Assembly (NCBI GenBank): GCA_030538275.1
Contig: JAUNUH010000004.1
Span: 150,474-214,473 of the forward strand
From: Flavobacteriaceae bacterium
Lineage (GTDB): Bacteria > Bacteroidota > Bacteroidia > Flavobacteriales > Weeksellaceae
Length of the DNA: 64,000 nt
Direction: 5' to 3'
A program made the translations under genes and the position numbers. Under the pieces are notes generated by a model. The model ran no database searches. It had not been told where the DNA came from and saw nothing but the letters and a program-made list of their open reading frames with translations. Below are positions 9,261-18,977 of the stretch, piece by piece (position 1 is the stretch's first letter; every line of letters begins with the position of its first letter).

Positions 9261-10289
9261 TTGATTGAACCAGAACATATAGTTTATATGCAGCGCTGTC
9301 TGCAATTGGCAAAAAATGGACTGGGACTCACCTATCCCAACCCATTAGTGGGCTGTGTCATTGTGCATAAAGACCAAATCATTGGTGAAGGCTGGCACAG
9401 AAAATCGGGTGAGCCGCATGCAGAAATCATGGCTATAAATGCAGTGAAAAACAAAGAATTGCTACCAAATTCTACCTTGTATGTAAATTTGGAACCATGC
9501 TCTCATACAGGCAAAACACCGCCTTGTGCAGAGCGCATCGTCTCGGAAAAAATTCCTAGAGTTGTTATTGGAAGTAGAGATCCTGCTCTTCATGTAAATG
9601 GAAAAGGAATCCAGTACCTCAAAGACAATAATGTTATTGTAACAGAAAATATTTTATCAACAGCATGTGAATGGCTCAATCGACGTTTTTACTGCTTTCA
9701 CCAGAAAAAAAGACCTTATATAATTATTAAATTCGCTCAAACCCAAAATAATTTCTTCGCAGTTAAAGACGATCAACAAAAATGGATAAGCAATAAATTT
9801 TCAAAGCAATGGGTGCATAAAATGCGAACAGAAGAACAGGCAATTTTGGTGGGGCAACGCACGGTAGAAATCGATTCACCCATGCTGAACGCAAGATTGT
9901 GGAAAGGAAATAACCCTATACGAATTATGATTTCTAGCAGGATTGATTCCTCGACCAAAAAATTTTCGGAAATTAAAAACTCCATTATTTTTAATTCTGA
10001 AGAAAATATTACAACAGAAAACGCAGAATTTATCAAACTTGACTTTCAAAAAAGTATAATTTCGCAAATAATGAATTACTTGTATATAAGTGGTATTCAA
10101 TCTTTGATTGTAGAAGGAGGAGCGCAAACGATTCAACATTTTATTGATGAAAATATGTGGGATGAGGCTAGAATACTCATTGGAAATATCCATTGGCCAG
10201 ATGGAATTGTAGCACCTTATTTTCCTAAAAAACAATTGATTCATCAAGAATTTATTGCAAAGGATTTACTCCAAATCTATATTCCATAA
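9261..10289 (+). CDS. ribD: Bifunctional riboflavin deaminase/reductase RibD
   Basis: RibD deaminates the pyrimidine intermediate of riboflavin synthesis and then reduces its ribosyl side chain. The N-terminal cytidine-deaminase-like domain has the zinc site: PHAEIMA (His and catalytic Glu, about residue 52) and PCSHTGKTPPC. From about residue 150 there is an NADPH-dependent reductase domain with ILVGQRTVEIDSPMLNAR and SLIVEGGAQTIQHF. The proposed start is a TTG, chosen because family members begin a few residues before YMQRCLQLA; an ATG at 9288 is the alternative. A YigZ-like gene follows after 4 bp. Confidence 0.93.
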   Translation: MIEPEHIVYMQRCLQLAKNGLGLTYPNPLVGCVIVHKDQIIGEGWHRKSGEPHAEIMAINAVKNKELLPNSTLYVNLEPCSHTGKTPPCAERIVSEKIPRVVIGSRDPALHVNGKGIQYLKDNNVIVTENILSTACEWLNRRFYCFHQKKRPYIIIKFAQTQNNFFAVKDDQQKWISNKFSKQWVHKMRTEEQAILVGQRTVEIDSPMLNARLWKGNNPIRIMISSRIDSSTKKFSEIKNSIIFNSEENITTENAEFIKLDFQKSIISQIMNYLYISGIQSLIVEGGAQTIQHFIDENMWDEARILIGNIHWPDGIVAPYFPKKQLIHQEFIAKDLLQIYIP

Positions 10290-10293
10290 CATC

Positions 10294-10899
10294 ATGAATT
10301 TTACCTGCAATACTATTGCACAGCCGGTTGTAGATGTGATTTTCAAAGAAAAAGGCAGCAAATTTATTGGCTATGCTTATTCTGTGAAAAACGAGGAAGA
10401 AATAAAAAAACGACTAGAAGAAGTGAAGGCTATGCATGCTTCTGCTACGCATCATTGTTATGCTTTTCGATTAGGATTTTCTGGAAAAAGATACCGCGCA
10501 AATGACGATGGTGAACCCAATGGAACGGCTGGTTTGCCTATTTACAATCAATTACTTTCAAATGATTTGACCTATATTTTATTAATTGTTGTGCGCTATT
10601 ATGGTGGAACAAAACTAGGTGTGAGTGGTCTTATCAAAGCCTATCGACAAACGGCCGAGCTCACATTGAACGAGGCAGAAATCAAAGTTATAGAACAAAC
10701 CAAAAAGATGACGCTCAACTTTCCCTATTCTATGCAAAACATAGCCATGCGTCTGATAGAAAGGTATGACGCAGAATTAATAACCCAATCTTATATGGAA
10801 GATTGTGAGCATGAAATCGAAATTCCGCGTAGGAATTATATGGAATTTATCCGTCAATTGGAAACCCATCCCGACATTGAATTTTGGGAGAATAAATAA
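10294..10899 (+). CDS. YigZ/IMPACT-family protein
   Basis: A 201-residue cytosolic protein of the YigZ/IMPACT family, related to eukaryotic IMPACT, which affects translation control. Its bacterial substrate is unknown. The N-terminal domain has EKGSKFIGYAY, the ATHHCYAFRLG segment, NDDGEPNGTAGLPIYN and VRYYGGTKLGVSGLIKAY; the C-terminal half is the smaller ferredoxin-like domain. The ATG at 10294 is preferred over an upstream TTG at 10255 because it lies 4 bp after the ribD stop and removes a non-conserved extension. Confidence 0.92.
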   Translation: MNFTCNTIAQPVVDVIFKEKGSKFIGYAYSVKNEEEIKKRLEEVKAMHASATHHCYAFRLGFSGKRYRANDDGEPNGTAGLPIYNQLLSNDLTYILLIVVRYYGGTKLGVSGLIKAYRQTAELTLNEAEIKVIEQTKKMTLNFPYSMQNIAMRLIERYDAELITQSYMEDCEHEIEIPRRNYMEFIRQLETHPDIEFWENK

Positions 10900-10939
10900 T
10901 TTTGATTCAAAATGACAAGAATCAGCCCTGAATATTTAA

Positions 10940-11362
10940 TTATAATGATTTTAAATAAGGGTAGTTTTGAAGTTTTTCCCATAATTTTTTAGGCATTCGA
11001 CAGGGTTTATTTCTTGATTTATCTACAAATACAAGTTCGGTTTTTCCCTCATGAATAAGTAGTTCATTTTGGTTATAAATTTTGTAGTTAAATGTAATTC
11101 GTACACCATCAGCCAATTGTGGTATGCTGGTCACTATTTTCAACAAATCATCATATCTAGCTGGATGGTGATAAAAACATGATAAATTGATGACAGGCAT
11201 CATCACGCCATCATCTTCTAACTCCTTGTACGACAATCCAATAGATCTAAACAATTCGACTCTTCCCACCTCAAAATAGGAGGCATAATTACCATAGTAA
11301 ACATATCCCATTTGGTCAGTTTCGCTATATCTTACTCTTATAAAAGTGGTTGCTTCAATCAT
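10940..11362 (-). CDS. Acyl-CoA thioesterase, YbgC/4HBT type
   Basis: A 140-residue single hotdog-fold thioesterase that hydrolyses acyl-CoA or related thioesters. RYSETDQMGYVYYGNY near residue 10 holds the catalytic Asp and the YGNY segment typical of the YbgC/FadM subgroup, followed by the helix FEVGRVELFRSIG. It is convergent with the upstream YigZ-like gene (40 bp between the stops) and divergent from dnaA, with a 150 bp shared upstream region. The physiological substrate cannot be predicted. Confidence 0.92.
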   Translation of the reverse strand: MIEATTFIRVRYSETDQMGYVYYGNYASYFEVGRVELFRSIGLSYKELEDDGVMMPVINLSCFYHHPARYDDLLKIVTSIPQLADGVRITFNYKIYNQNELLIHEGKTELVFVDKSRNKPCRMPKKLWEKLQNYPYLKSL

Positions 11363-11512
11363 GTAAACTAATAGTTAAGTTGATACTGAAATATTTTGAT
11401 ATAATCAAGGCTATTTGGACTTTTTTTCTTCAATATTTTTTCACATTTTTGTCCCAACAAGCTCAGAAAAATATGGGCTTTTTTTGTCGAACTAAAATTA
11501 ATTACAAAAAAC

Positions 11513-12943
11513 ATGGCAAAGACAGCAGCTTCTGTATGGGGCAATTGCTTAGAGTTCATAAGGGACAATATTTCTCAACAGGCATATTCTACCTGGTTTG
11601 AACCTATTAAAGCCATAAAATTAGACAAATCGATTCTAACAATTCAGGTTCCGAGTAAATTTTTTTATGAATGGCTTGAAGAGCATTACATCAAACTATT
11701 GAAAGTCTCTTTACAAAAGGAGTTGGGCGGCGAAGCCAAATTGGTGTACAGCATTGTTATGGATCAGAATATTTCTAAAAAGGACCCATACACAGTAAAA
11801 ATTCCAAGTGCAAACAAGGAAAAACTAAACCCGCAAGAGATTAATGCACCCTTGCATCTGGAAAGTTCCAGAGTGAAAAATCCCTTCATCATTCCGGGAT
11901 TACAGAAAATTAAAATCGATTCTCAACTCAATATTAATTTCAATTTTGAAAACTTTATTGAAGGAGAAACCAATCGTTTGGCTCGCTCTGCTGGCAAAGC
12001 AATTGCAAAACGACCTGGCGGAACAGCCTTTAACCCACTCTTTATCTATGGTGGTGTTGGATTGGGAAAAACCCATTTGGCTCATGCTATTGGATTAGAA
12101 GTCAAAGAAAAACATCCAGAAAAAACCGTTTTGTATGTCGATATGCAAAAGTTTATTCAGCAGTATGCCGAGGCTTCTCGATCCAATAACAGAAACGATT
12201 TTATCCATTTTTATCAAATGATAGACGTGCTCATCATCGACGATGTTCAATTTTTATCAGGTAAAAAAGGTACTCAGGAAGTGTTTTTTCACATATTCAA
12301 CGATTTGCATCAACGTGGTCATCAACTGGTACTTACCTCTGATAAGCCACCCGTGGACATACAAGATATGGAGCAACGATTGATTTCACGATTCAAATGG
12401 GGATTATCTGCCGACCTTCAGGCTCCCGATTATGATTTAAGATATGATATCTTGAATCATAAACTGGAAAAAGATGGAATGGTAATTCCAGAAGAAGTGA
12501 TTGATTATATTGCAAAAAATATCAAAACTAATTTCCGCGAACTAGAAGGCGCTTTGAATTCTTTGATGGCGCAATCATTGCTCAATCGTAAAGAAATTAC
12601 TCTAGAACTGGCAGAAAAACTTCTCTCAAATCTCATTCAAAACCAAAGAAAAGAAATTTCTATTGACTATATCCAAAAAGTGGTTTGCGATTATTTCAAA
12701 ATCCCGATAGAAAAAGTTCAATCCAAAACGCGCAAACGCGACATCGTACAAGCAAGACAACTCGCAATGTATTTTGCTAAAAAATATACCAATGCCTCAC
12801 TGGCAAGTATTGGCTCACAAATTGGCAAACGCGACCATGCTACCGTACTGCATGCATGCAAAACCGTGCGTAATCTCTCTGAAACTGATAAAGTATTTAA
12901 AGGATATGTAGATGATTTAAGAAGAAAAATTTCTGCAGAATGA
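11513..12943 (+). CDS. dnaA: Chromosomal replication initiator DnaA
   Basis: DnaA binds and melts the replication origin. The 476 residues hold domain I (helical, residues 1-85), a linker, the AAA+ domain with Walker A (GGVGLGKTH, residues 180-188) and Walker B (VLIIDDVQF, about 235-243), and the C-terminal DNA-binding domain with KRDHATVLHACKTV. The ATG follows AAAAAAC with no Shine-Dalgarno. It overlaps the next gene by 4 bp (ATGA). I found no DnaA-box cluster beside the gene, so the origin is probably elsewhere. Confidence 0.98.
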   Translation: MAKTAASVWGNCLEFIRDNISQQAYSTWFEPIKAIKLDKSILTIQVPSKFFYEWLEEHYIKLLKVSLQKELGGEAKLVYSIVMDQNISKKDPYTVKIPSANKEKLNPQEINAPLHLESSRVKNPFIIPGLQKIKIDSQLNINFNFENFIEGETNRLARSAGKAIAKRPGGTAFNPLFIYGGVGLGKTHLAHAIGLEVKEKHPEKTVLYVDMQKFIQQYAEASRSNNRNDFIHFYQMIDVLIIDDVQFLSGKKGTQEVFFHIFNDLHQRGHQLVLTSDKPPVDIQDMEQRLISRFKWGLSADLQAPDYDLRYDILNHKLEKDGMVIPEEVIDYIAKNIKTNFRELEGALNSLMAQSLLNRKEITLELAEKLLSNLIQNQRKEISIDYIQKVVCDYFKIPIEKVQSKTRKRDIVQARQLAMYFAKKYTNASLASIGSQIGKRDHATVLHACKTVRNLSETDKVFKGYVDDLRRKISAE

Positions 12944-13389
12944 AGTTTTTAATGGTTTGTTTAGGAAATATTTGTCGTTCGCCATTGGCAGAAGGATTAT
13001 TGGCATCTAAAGTGCCGGCAGAGATCGTTGTGGACTCTGCCGGTACTGCAGATTATCATGTAGGTGAAAAGCCAGACCTGCGATCTATTGCAGTAGCCCA
13101 GAAAAACGGTATCGACATTAGTCATCAACGTGCTAGACAATTCAGCGTACAAGATTTTGATAATTTCGACCATATATTTGTGATGGATGCTTCCAATCAT
13201 GTGAACGTTTTGAAACTGGCTCGAAATGCCAATGATCAAGAAAAAGTAAAACTAATTCTAAATGAAATCAATCCTGGTCGAAATGAGCAAGTTCCCGACC
13301 CTTGGTTTGGTAAGGAAAAAGGCTTTGATGATGTATATGAAATGCTGGATATAGCCACAGACAAAATCGTCGAAAACTATCTCAAATGA
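12940..13389 (+). CDS. Low-molecular-weight protein-tyrosine phosphatase
   Basis: A 149-residue cytosolic phosphatase. The N-terminal P-loop CLGNICRSP (residues 7-15) is the C(X)5R active site, and VPDPWFG near residue 123 carries the general-acid Asp. Targets of such enzymes include polysaccharide-export kinases and arginine phosphate; none is identifiable here. It is coupled to dnaA by an ATGA overlap and to the next gene by another ATGA overlap, so the three are one transcription unit. Confidence 0.94.
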   Translation: MKFLMVCLGNICRSPLAEGLLASKVPAEIVVDSAGTADYHVGEKPDLRSIAVAQKNGIDISHQRARQFSVQDFDNFDHIFVMDASNHVNVLKLARNANDQEKVKLILNEINPGRNEQVPDPWFGKEKGFDDVYEMLDIATDKIVENYLK

Positions 13390-14099
13390 AGCCTGCAAAG
13401 GTTTATGTAATTCCCTCTTTGTTGGGAGATGGCGATTTTGAAAGGGTAATTCCTGTATATAATTTGCAAATCCTAAGAGAATTGAATCATTTTGCGGTAG
13501 AAAATGAAAAGTCGGCAAGGCGTTTTATTAAACAAATTTTACCCGAAAAAAAACAATCTGAATTACAAATTGAAATTCTAAATAAACATAGCAAGGATGA
13601 AGATATTCAACCCTTGTTACAATTACTATATCAAGGAAATTCAGTAGGCATCATCTCCGAAGCTGGCATGCCTGGAATTGCCGACCCAGGCGCAAAACTT
13701 GTAGAGGCAGCACATTCCAACGGCTACCAAGTAATTCCACTTTGTGGTCCTAGCTCAATCTTTTTGGCCTTGGCAGCCTCTGGATTCAACGGCCAATCAT
13801 TCAGCTTTCATGGATATTTACCCATAGATAAACGCGAAAGAAAAATTGCTATTCAACAATTAGAAATGAAAAGCAAATCAGCAAATTCTACAGAAATATT
13901 TATGGAAACACCTTATCGTAACCACGCATTGATCGAAGATTTATTACAAAACCTCTCCCACTCTACACGCTTATGCATTGCTTGTGATTTGACTTTGAAC
14001 TCAGAATTTGTTTTTGCTGCCAGTATCAAAGAATGGAAAAATCAAAAATTAGATTTTCATAAAAGACCAGCTATTTTTCTCATTCAAGCAGATTATTAA
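13386..14099 (+). CDS. SAM-dependent methyltransferase, RsmI-like tetrapyrrole-methylase fold
   Basis: A 237-residue protein of the class III methylase family that includes RsmI, the 16S rRNA C1402 ribose methylase. The motifs IISEAGMPGIADPGAKLV and CGPSSIFLALAASG match the SAM-binding core. The N-terminus lacks the usual RsmI LYIVATPIGN start and reads KVYVIPSLLGDG instead, so this is the shorter Bacteroidota paralogue rather than RsmI itself. Its rRNA or other target is unknown. It is coupled to the phosphatase gene by ATGA. Confidence 0.88.
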   Translation: MKPAKVYVIPSLLGDGDFERVIPVYNLQILRELNHFAVENEKSARRFIKQILPEKKQSELQIEILNKHSKDEDIQPLLQLLYQGNSVGIISEAGMPGIADPGAKLVEAAHSNGYQVIPLCGPSSIFLALAASGFNGQSFSFHGYLPIDKRERKIAIQQLEMKSKSANSTEIFMETPYRNHALIEDLLQNLSHSTRLCIACDLTLNSEFVFAASIKEWKNQKLDFHKRPAIFLIQADY

Positions 14100-14193
14100 T
14101 AGAAATTTCAAAAATTCACGAAAATTCAAATTTTAAGGAATTCCTATCCAATTGCATACTTTTCAAATATTTTTAAAAAAGAAAAATACCTAT

Positions 14194-14201
14194 TAAATTT
14201 G
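14194..14201 (+). promoter_or_regulatory. Candidate -7 promoter element (TAAATTTG) for mfd
   Basis: TAAATTTG matches TAnnTTTG and ends 7 bp before the TTG start of mfd, so any transcript would carry almost no leader. The rest of the 109 bp gap upstream shows nothing else. Confidence 0.45.
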
Positions 14202-14208
14202 CGAAATA

Positions 14209-17200
14209 TTGGAAATTTTTAATCTAAAACAAATTCAAAAATTACACAATTCTCTAAGTTTTGTGCAAGAAACTATTGATTTTTATCAAAAAAACAAGTC
14301 CGGTAAACTCCAGATAAAAGGCATCATCGGTTCTTCCAATTCCTTTACCATTGCCAATATTTTCGATGCAGTTCAAGAATCTATACTCATCATATATGAT
14401 GATCAAGAACAAGCCACCTATGCTTTGAACGAATTAGAAAACCTATACAATAAAGATACTGTACTCTACTTTCCTGCTTCTCATCGTCGCCCCTACGAGA
14501 TAGACGAAGTAAATAATGCCAACATCGTTTTACGTACAGAAGTTTTGAATAAACTTTCATCTTCAAAAAAACCCAGAATCATTGTATCACACTCCAATGC
14601 TATTACAGAAAAAGTAATAACAAAATCCCTTTTGTCTCAAAAAACGCAACATCTGAAAATTGGGGAAAAAATATCTGTTGAATTTTTAAATGAAATATTA
14701 TTCGACTATGAATTCAATCGTGTAGATTTTGTTACTCAACCTGGTGAATTCTCTGTTCGTGGCGGAATTATCGATATTTTTTCGTATTCTGACGAAAACC
14801 CTTATCGTATTTCATTTTTTGGAGATGAAGTGGAAAACATTCGAAAATTTGACATTTCAAACCAACTTTCCATTGAAAAGGTAAACAAAATGACCATTGT
14901 TGCCAATGTTGAAAACAAATTGAATTTTGAAAAAAGACAATCATTATTGCAATTTTTACCCAATTCTACTTTGATTGTTTCGACCAATTTAGTTTTAACA
15001 GCGCACCATTTGAATAAAAACTTTGAAAAAGCCGAATTATCTTTTAATAATTTATCTGGAGAAATTCAACATGCCGCCCCATCCGCATTATTTTATCAAC
15101 AATCCGAATTAGAGCAGGATTTGAAAGATAAATTTTTGATTGAATTTTCGAATCAAACTTTTCTAACGCCTCATTACACCTTTCAAGCTCAACAAAATGC
15201 ACAACCACCATTTCACAAAAAATTCGATCTGCTTATCGATGATTTGCAAGAAAAACATCTGGAGGGATATACCAATTTTATTTTTTGTACAGGCGAAAAA
15301 CAAATTCAAAGATTCCAAGAAATCTTTGAAGACAGCCAACGCGAAGTGCATTTTACGCCTATTCTAGGCACTGTTCATAGCGGGTTTATAGATACAGAAT
15401 TAAAAATTGCATGCTATACCGATCATCAAATTTTTGAAAGATATCATAGGTTTAACCTTCGAAATAATTTTTCGAAAAAAGAAAGCATAACCCTCAAAGA
15501 ATTAACCGGTTTGCAAATTGGCGATTATGTGACACATATAGACCATGGCGTTGGAAAATTTGGTGGATTGAAGCGTATAGACGTAAACGGTGTGATGCAA
15601 GAAGCCATTAAACTTGTTTATCGGGACAATGATTTGCTGTATGTATCAATCCATTCTTTACACAAAATTGCAAAATTTGGAAATGGAGAAGGCAAAGCGC
15701 CCGTAATTAATAAATTAGGCTCGCCTGCTTGGAAAAATTTAAAGAATAAAACCAAGAAAAAAGTAAAAGACGTAGCTTTTGATTTAATACAACTTTACGC
15801 CAAAAGAAAGTTAGAAAAAGGCTTTGCATTTTCGCCAGACACCTATCTACAAACAGAATTAGAGGCAAGTTTTATGTACGAAGACACGCCCGATCAATTG
15901 AAAACCACAGAAGAAGTAAAGTCAGACATGGAAAGTGAACAGGTCATGGACAGACTTATTTGTGGAGATGTAGGATTTGGAAAAACAGAAATTGCCATTC
16001 GAGCGGCATTCAAAGCAGCAACCGATGGAAAACAAGTAGCTATTCTGGTTCCTACCACCATTTTGGCCTTTCAACATTATCGAACTTTTAAAGAAAGATT
16101 GGCTGATTTTCCAGTGAGGATTGAATATTTGAACCGCTTTAAAACCGCTAAACAAAAAAATGAAATCCTGAAAGATTTGGAAGAAGGCAAAATAGAAATT
16201 CTCATCGGAACCCACCAAATTGTGAGCAAAAATGTCAAATTTCAAAATTTGGGCTTATTGATAATTGACGAGGAGCATAAATTTGGTGTTTCTGTAAAAG
16301 ACAAACTCAAAACCATGCGTGCCAAATTGGACACTTTGACGCTTACAGCCACTCCTATTCCACGTACATTACAATTTTCGCTCATGGCCGCTAGAGATTT
16401 ATCGGTGATGAAAACGCCTCCACCCAACCGTCAACCGGTTGAAACCAAATTAATAGGATTGAACGAGGAAGCCATACGCGATGCCGTTTTTTATGAATTA
16501 CAACGCGGCGGCCAAGTATTTGTCATTTTCAACCGAATTGCGGGATTAACGGAAATCGCAGGGATGATACAACGATTAGTACCCGAAGCCAAAATTGCCG
16601 TAGGTCATGGTCAAATGGATGGTAATAAATTAGAAAAAACTCTGCTCGACTTTATGGAAGGTCAAATAGATGTTTTGGTTTCTACAACTATCGTAGAAAG
16701 CGGTGTAGATGTTCCCAATGCCAACACTATTTTGATTGTAGATGCACAAAATTTTGGTTTGGCAGATTTACATCAAATGCGCGGCCGCGTTGGTAGAAGC
16801 AATCGCAAGGCTTTTTGTTATTTGATAACACCGCCTCTGGTAACGCTTACTTCTGAAGCTCGAAAACGCTTACAAGCCGTAGAACAGTTCAGTGATTTGG
16901 GTTCAGGATTCAATATTGCTATGAAAGATTTAGAAATACGGGGGGCCGGTAATCTTTTGGGAGCAGAACAAAGCGGTTTTATGGCAGAAATGGGATTCGA
17001 AACCTATCAAAAAATTCTAAATGAAGCGATAGAAGAACTCAAATATTCTCCAGATTTTCAAGATTTATTTCAAGAAGAAAACCAATTCAATACGTTTGTT
17101 TCGGATTTCAATATAGATACGGATTTAGAAATACTTTTACCCACAAATTATGTCAATTCTGTAGAAGAAAGAATGTCATTGTATCAAGAATTGGCTGAAA

Positions 17201-17577
17201 TTGAGCATGCTGCAGCCTTAGAAAAATTCTGTGAGGCATTACAAGACAGATTTGGAAAATTACCCGTCGAAGCGATGGAGCTGATTGATTCTGTGCGACT
17301 TAAATGGCTGGCAATGGATTTGGGCATGGAAAAAGTAGTAATTAAAAATGATAGTTTTATTGGTTATTTCATAAATAATCCCCAATCTGGATTTTATCAA
17401 AATCAACAGTTTCAATTTATTTTGCAATATTTAGCACAAAGTCCCAATTTTGGTCAATTAAAAGAAAAAAAAGTACGTGGAACCGAATTTCCAAGTTTGA
17501 TTCTGCGAATCGATCATGTAAAAAGCATTGCAGAAATCTTGAATAAATTAAAAGTACTCCAATTCAATAAAGATTAA
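14209..17577 (+). CDS. mfd: Transcription-repair coupling factor Mfd
   Basis: Mfd removes RNA polymerase stalled at DNA damage and recruits UvrA. The 1122 residues contain a degenerate UvrB-like N-terminus, the RNAP-interacting domain (GDYVTHIDHGVGKFGG near residue 443), and translocase motor motifs: GDVGFGKTEIAIRAAFKA (Walker A), DEEHKFGV (Walker B; DEEQRFG in most homologues), TATPIPRTLQ and HQMRGRVGRSNRK. The C-terminal UvrA-binding regulatory domain is complete. The start is TTG because a TAA lies five codons upstream with no ATG between. Confidence 0.97.
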   Translation: MEIFNLKQIQKLHNSLSFVQETIDFYQKNKSGKLQIKGIIGSSNSFTIANIFDAVQESILIIYDDQEQATYALNELENLYNKDTVLYFPASHRRPYEIDEVNNANIVLRTEVLNKLSSSKKPRIIVSHSNAITEKVITKSLLSQKTQHLKIGEKISVEFLNEILFDYEFNRVDFVTQPGEFSVRGGIIDIFSYSDENPYRISFFGDEVENIRKFDISNQLSIEKVNKMTIVANVENKLNFEKRQSLLQFLPNSTLIVSTNLVLTAHHLNKNFEKAELSFNNLSGEIQHAAPSALFYQQSELEQDLKDKFLIEFSNQTFLTPHYTFQAQQNAQPPFHKKFDLLIDDLQEKHLEGYTNFIFCTGEKQIQRFQEIFEDSQREVHFTPILGTVHSGFIDTELKIACYTDHQIFERYHRFNLRNNFSKKESITLKELTGLQIGDYVTHIDHGVGKFGGLKRIDVNGVMQEAIKLVYRDNDLLYVSIHSLHKIAKFGNGEGKAPVINKLGSPAWKNLKNKTKKKVKDVAFDLIQLYAKRKLEKGFAFSPDTYLQTELEASFMYEDTPDQLKTTEEVKSDMESEQVMDRLICGDVGFGKTEIAIRAAFKAATDGKQVAILVPTTILAFQHYRTFKERLADFPVRIEYLNRFKTAKQKNEILKDLEEGKIEILIGTHQIVSKNVKFQNLGLLIIDEEHKFGVSVKDKLKTMRAKLDTLTLTATPIPRTLQFSLMAARDLSVMKTPPPNRQPVETKLIGLNEEAIRDAVFYELQRGGQVFVIFNRIAGLTEIAGMIQRLVPEAKIAVGHGQMDGNKLEKTLLDFMEGQIDVLVSTTIVESGVDVPNANTILIVDAQNFGLADLHQMRGRVGRSNRKAFCYLITPPLVTLTSEARKRLQAVEQFSDLGSGFNIAMKDLEIRGAGNLLGAEQSGFMAEMGFETYQKILNEAIEELKYSPDFQDLFQEENQFNTFVSDFNIDTDLEILLPTNYVNSVEERMSLYQELAEIEHAAALEKFCEALQDRFGKLPVEAMELIDSVRLKWLAMDLGMEKVVIKNDSFIGYFINNPQSGFYQNQQFQFILQYLAQSPNFGQLKEKKVRGTEFPSLILRIDHVKSIAEILNKLKVLQFNKD

Positions 17578-17665
17578 TTAATCAAAAAATCACAATCAAT
17601 CTATTGTAAATCTGCATGTTTCCTTTAGAATTTCAGGTTTGCATTGTTTTTGATTATCCAAAAAA

Positions 17666-18076
17666 ATGAATCTTGGAGAAAACATCATTTATCTGTTTAT
17701 TTTGGCTTTTCCTATAGCCTGTATAGCCTGGACGGTAACCCACGAACAAATTTTCTATGAACCTAGAAAATACTGTTTCAAAAAGAGTAAATCTTGTAAA
17801 AGTATCTGGGCAAGAAAATTCTTTTATTTGTTCACTTGTGAATATTGCTTCAGCCATTACGTAACTTTATTTTTTCTTATTATTCTCAAATATAAACTAT
17901 TGTATGACGACTGGCGTGGCTATCTCATTGCCTTTTTTGCGCTGGTTTGGATAGCAAATGTATATATGAGTTTGTTTGGCTGGATGCGTCAAGAATTAAA
18001 ATCAGAGAAATTAACGGCAGAAATGTTGGAAGATGAAGTGAAAGAAATAAAGAAGGAGAAGGAAAACCAGGATTAA
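17666..18076 (+). CDS. Conserved membrane protein of unknown function
   Basis: A 136-residue protein with hydrophobic segments at residues 6-24, about 50-75 and 85-105. Between the first two lies a basic, Cys-bearing loop (KYCFKKSKSCKSIW), and the second begins FTCEYCFSHYVT. The Cys pair CEYC could bind metal or form a disulfide. The C-terminus is a charged coiled-coil-like tail (residues 108-136). I do not recognise the family by function. It stands 89 bp after mfd on the same strand. Confidence 0.7.
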   Translation: MNLGENIIYLFILAFPIACIAWTVTHEQIFYEPRKYCFKKSKSCKSIWARKFFYLFTCEYCFSHYVTLFFLIILKYKLLYDDWRGYLIAFFALVWIANVYMSLFGWMRQELKSEKLTAEMLEDEVKEIKKEKENQD

Positions 18077-18082
18077 TTTGCG

Positions 18083-18110
18083 TTGAAGTCTCGTTAATTT
18101 AATTTCTTTG
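18083..18110 (+). promoter_or_regulatory. Candidate promoter for the T9SS cargo gene
   Basis: TTG at 18083-18085 and TTTCTTTG at 18103-18110, separated by 17 bp, approximate the Bacteroidota -33/-7 pair. The second position of the -7 box deviates (TT instead of TA). The start codon is 20 bp downstream. Confidence 0.45.
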
Positions 18111-18130
18111 CAAATTCAAAAAAATAATTC

Positions 18131-18931
18131 ATGTCAAAAATTTATTTATTCTTAGCCATTTTGACGGCTACAACTGCCTTGCACGCGCAATCCATAGTAT
18201 ATTTTGAAGATTTTGAAAATCCGGAAAACCGTGACAGCTGGACATTAGCTGAATTGGATGGCGATGGCGAATTGTGGGAGTTTTTGGATGCTCAATTGAA
18301 TAGTGTTGATTCTTTTCAAGGATATTTTGCGGTTTCATTTTCATGGTATTTTGAAGCTTTTACGCCTGATAATTTATTGATTAGTCCAGCTATTCAATTA
18401 CCTGAATCGAATGATTTAACCCTAGAATTTAAGGCTGCTGCGGGTGATGAAGAATTGTTTGACGAACATTATGCGGTGTATATAATTCCAGCTGGTACAA
18501 ATTTTACCGGCAACGAAATTCCGGTTTTTGAAGAAACGCTTGATGCTGGTTATCAGGATGCAGCAAAAGAAATTTCCATAGATATTTCATCGTTCACTGG
18601 TCAGGAAATCCAAGTTGTTTTCCGACATTATGAATGTGAAGATATCTTTTATTTTGGTATCGATGACGTTGTAATTACCGACCATGAAAATTTAAGCATT
18701 TCTGAAATTGAAACACACAAAATCAAACTCTATCCTAATCCGGCAACTGATTTTATCCAAATTGCCACCGATGAAACTTTTATAAAAGCGCAGATTATAG
18801 ATGTAAACGGAAAATTGATTCAGGAATCAACTACAAAAAGCATTTCCGTTAGCCACCTTCAAAAAGGTATTTACTTTGTGAAAATCTTCACCGAGAACAA
18901 GATTGTATCGGAGAAGTTTATCAAAAGATAA
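18131..18931 (+). CDS. Secreted protein with cleaved-adhesin-like domain and T9SS sorting domain
   Basis: A 266-residue exported protein. Residues 1-19 are a Sec signal peptide ending in LHAQ. Residues 20-190 resemble the jelly-roll choice-of-anchor J / cleaved adhesin domain (VYFEDFENP at the start, ISPAIQLP, then FGIDDVVIT). The C-terminal 75 or so residues are a Por secretion type A sorting domain (KIKLYPNPATDFIQI, then GKLIQE and GIYFVKIFTENKIVSEKFIK). It should be secreted through the type IX system and attached to the surface or released. No catalytic motif is seen; it may bind a ligand or carbohydrate. Confidence 0.88.
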   Translation: MSKIYLFLAILTATTALHAQSIVYFEDFENPENRDSWTLAELDGDGELWEFLDAQLNSVDSFQGYFAVSFSWYFEAFTPDNLLISPAIQLPESNDLTLEFKAAAGDEELFDEHYAVYIIPAGTNFTGNEIPVFEETLDAGYQDAAKEISIDISSFTGQEIQVVFRHYECEDIFYFGIDDVVITDHENLSISEIETHKIKLYPNPATDFIQIATDETFIKAQIIDVNGKLIQESTTKSISVSHLQKGIYFVKIFTENKIVSEKFIKR

Positions 18932-18977
18932 GAATTAAAAACTATCGACCAAAAACTCAAGGCTTGATGTCGAGCGC

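Noticed and set aside
11363..11512. Replication origin beside dnaA
   Set aside because: No DnaA-box cluster or AT-rich repeat array is visible in the 150 bp upstream or in the gaps downstream of the dnaA operon.
12940..14099. Low-molecular-weight phosphatase as arsenate reductase ArsC
   Set aside because: The P-loop and PDPW acid motif fit both fold relatives, but the redox Cys pair needed for arsenate reduction is absent.
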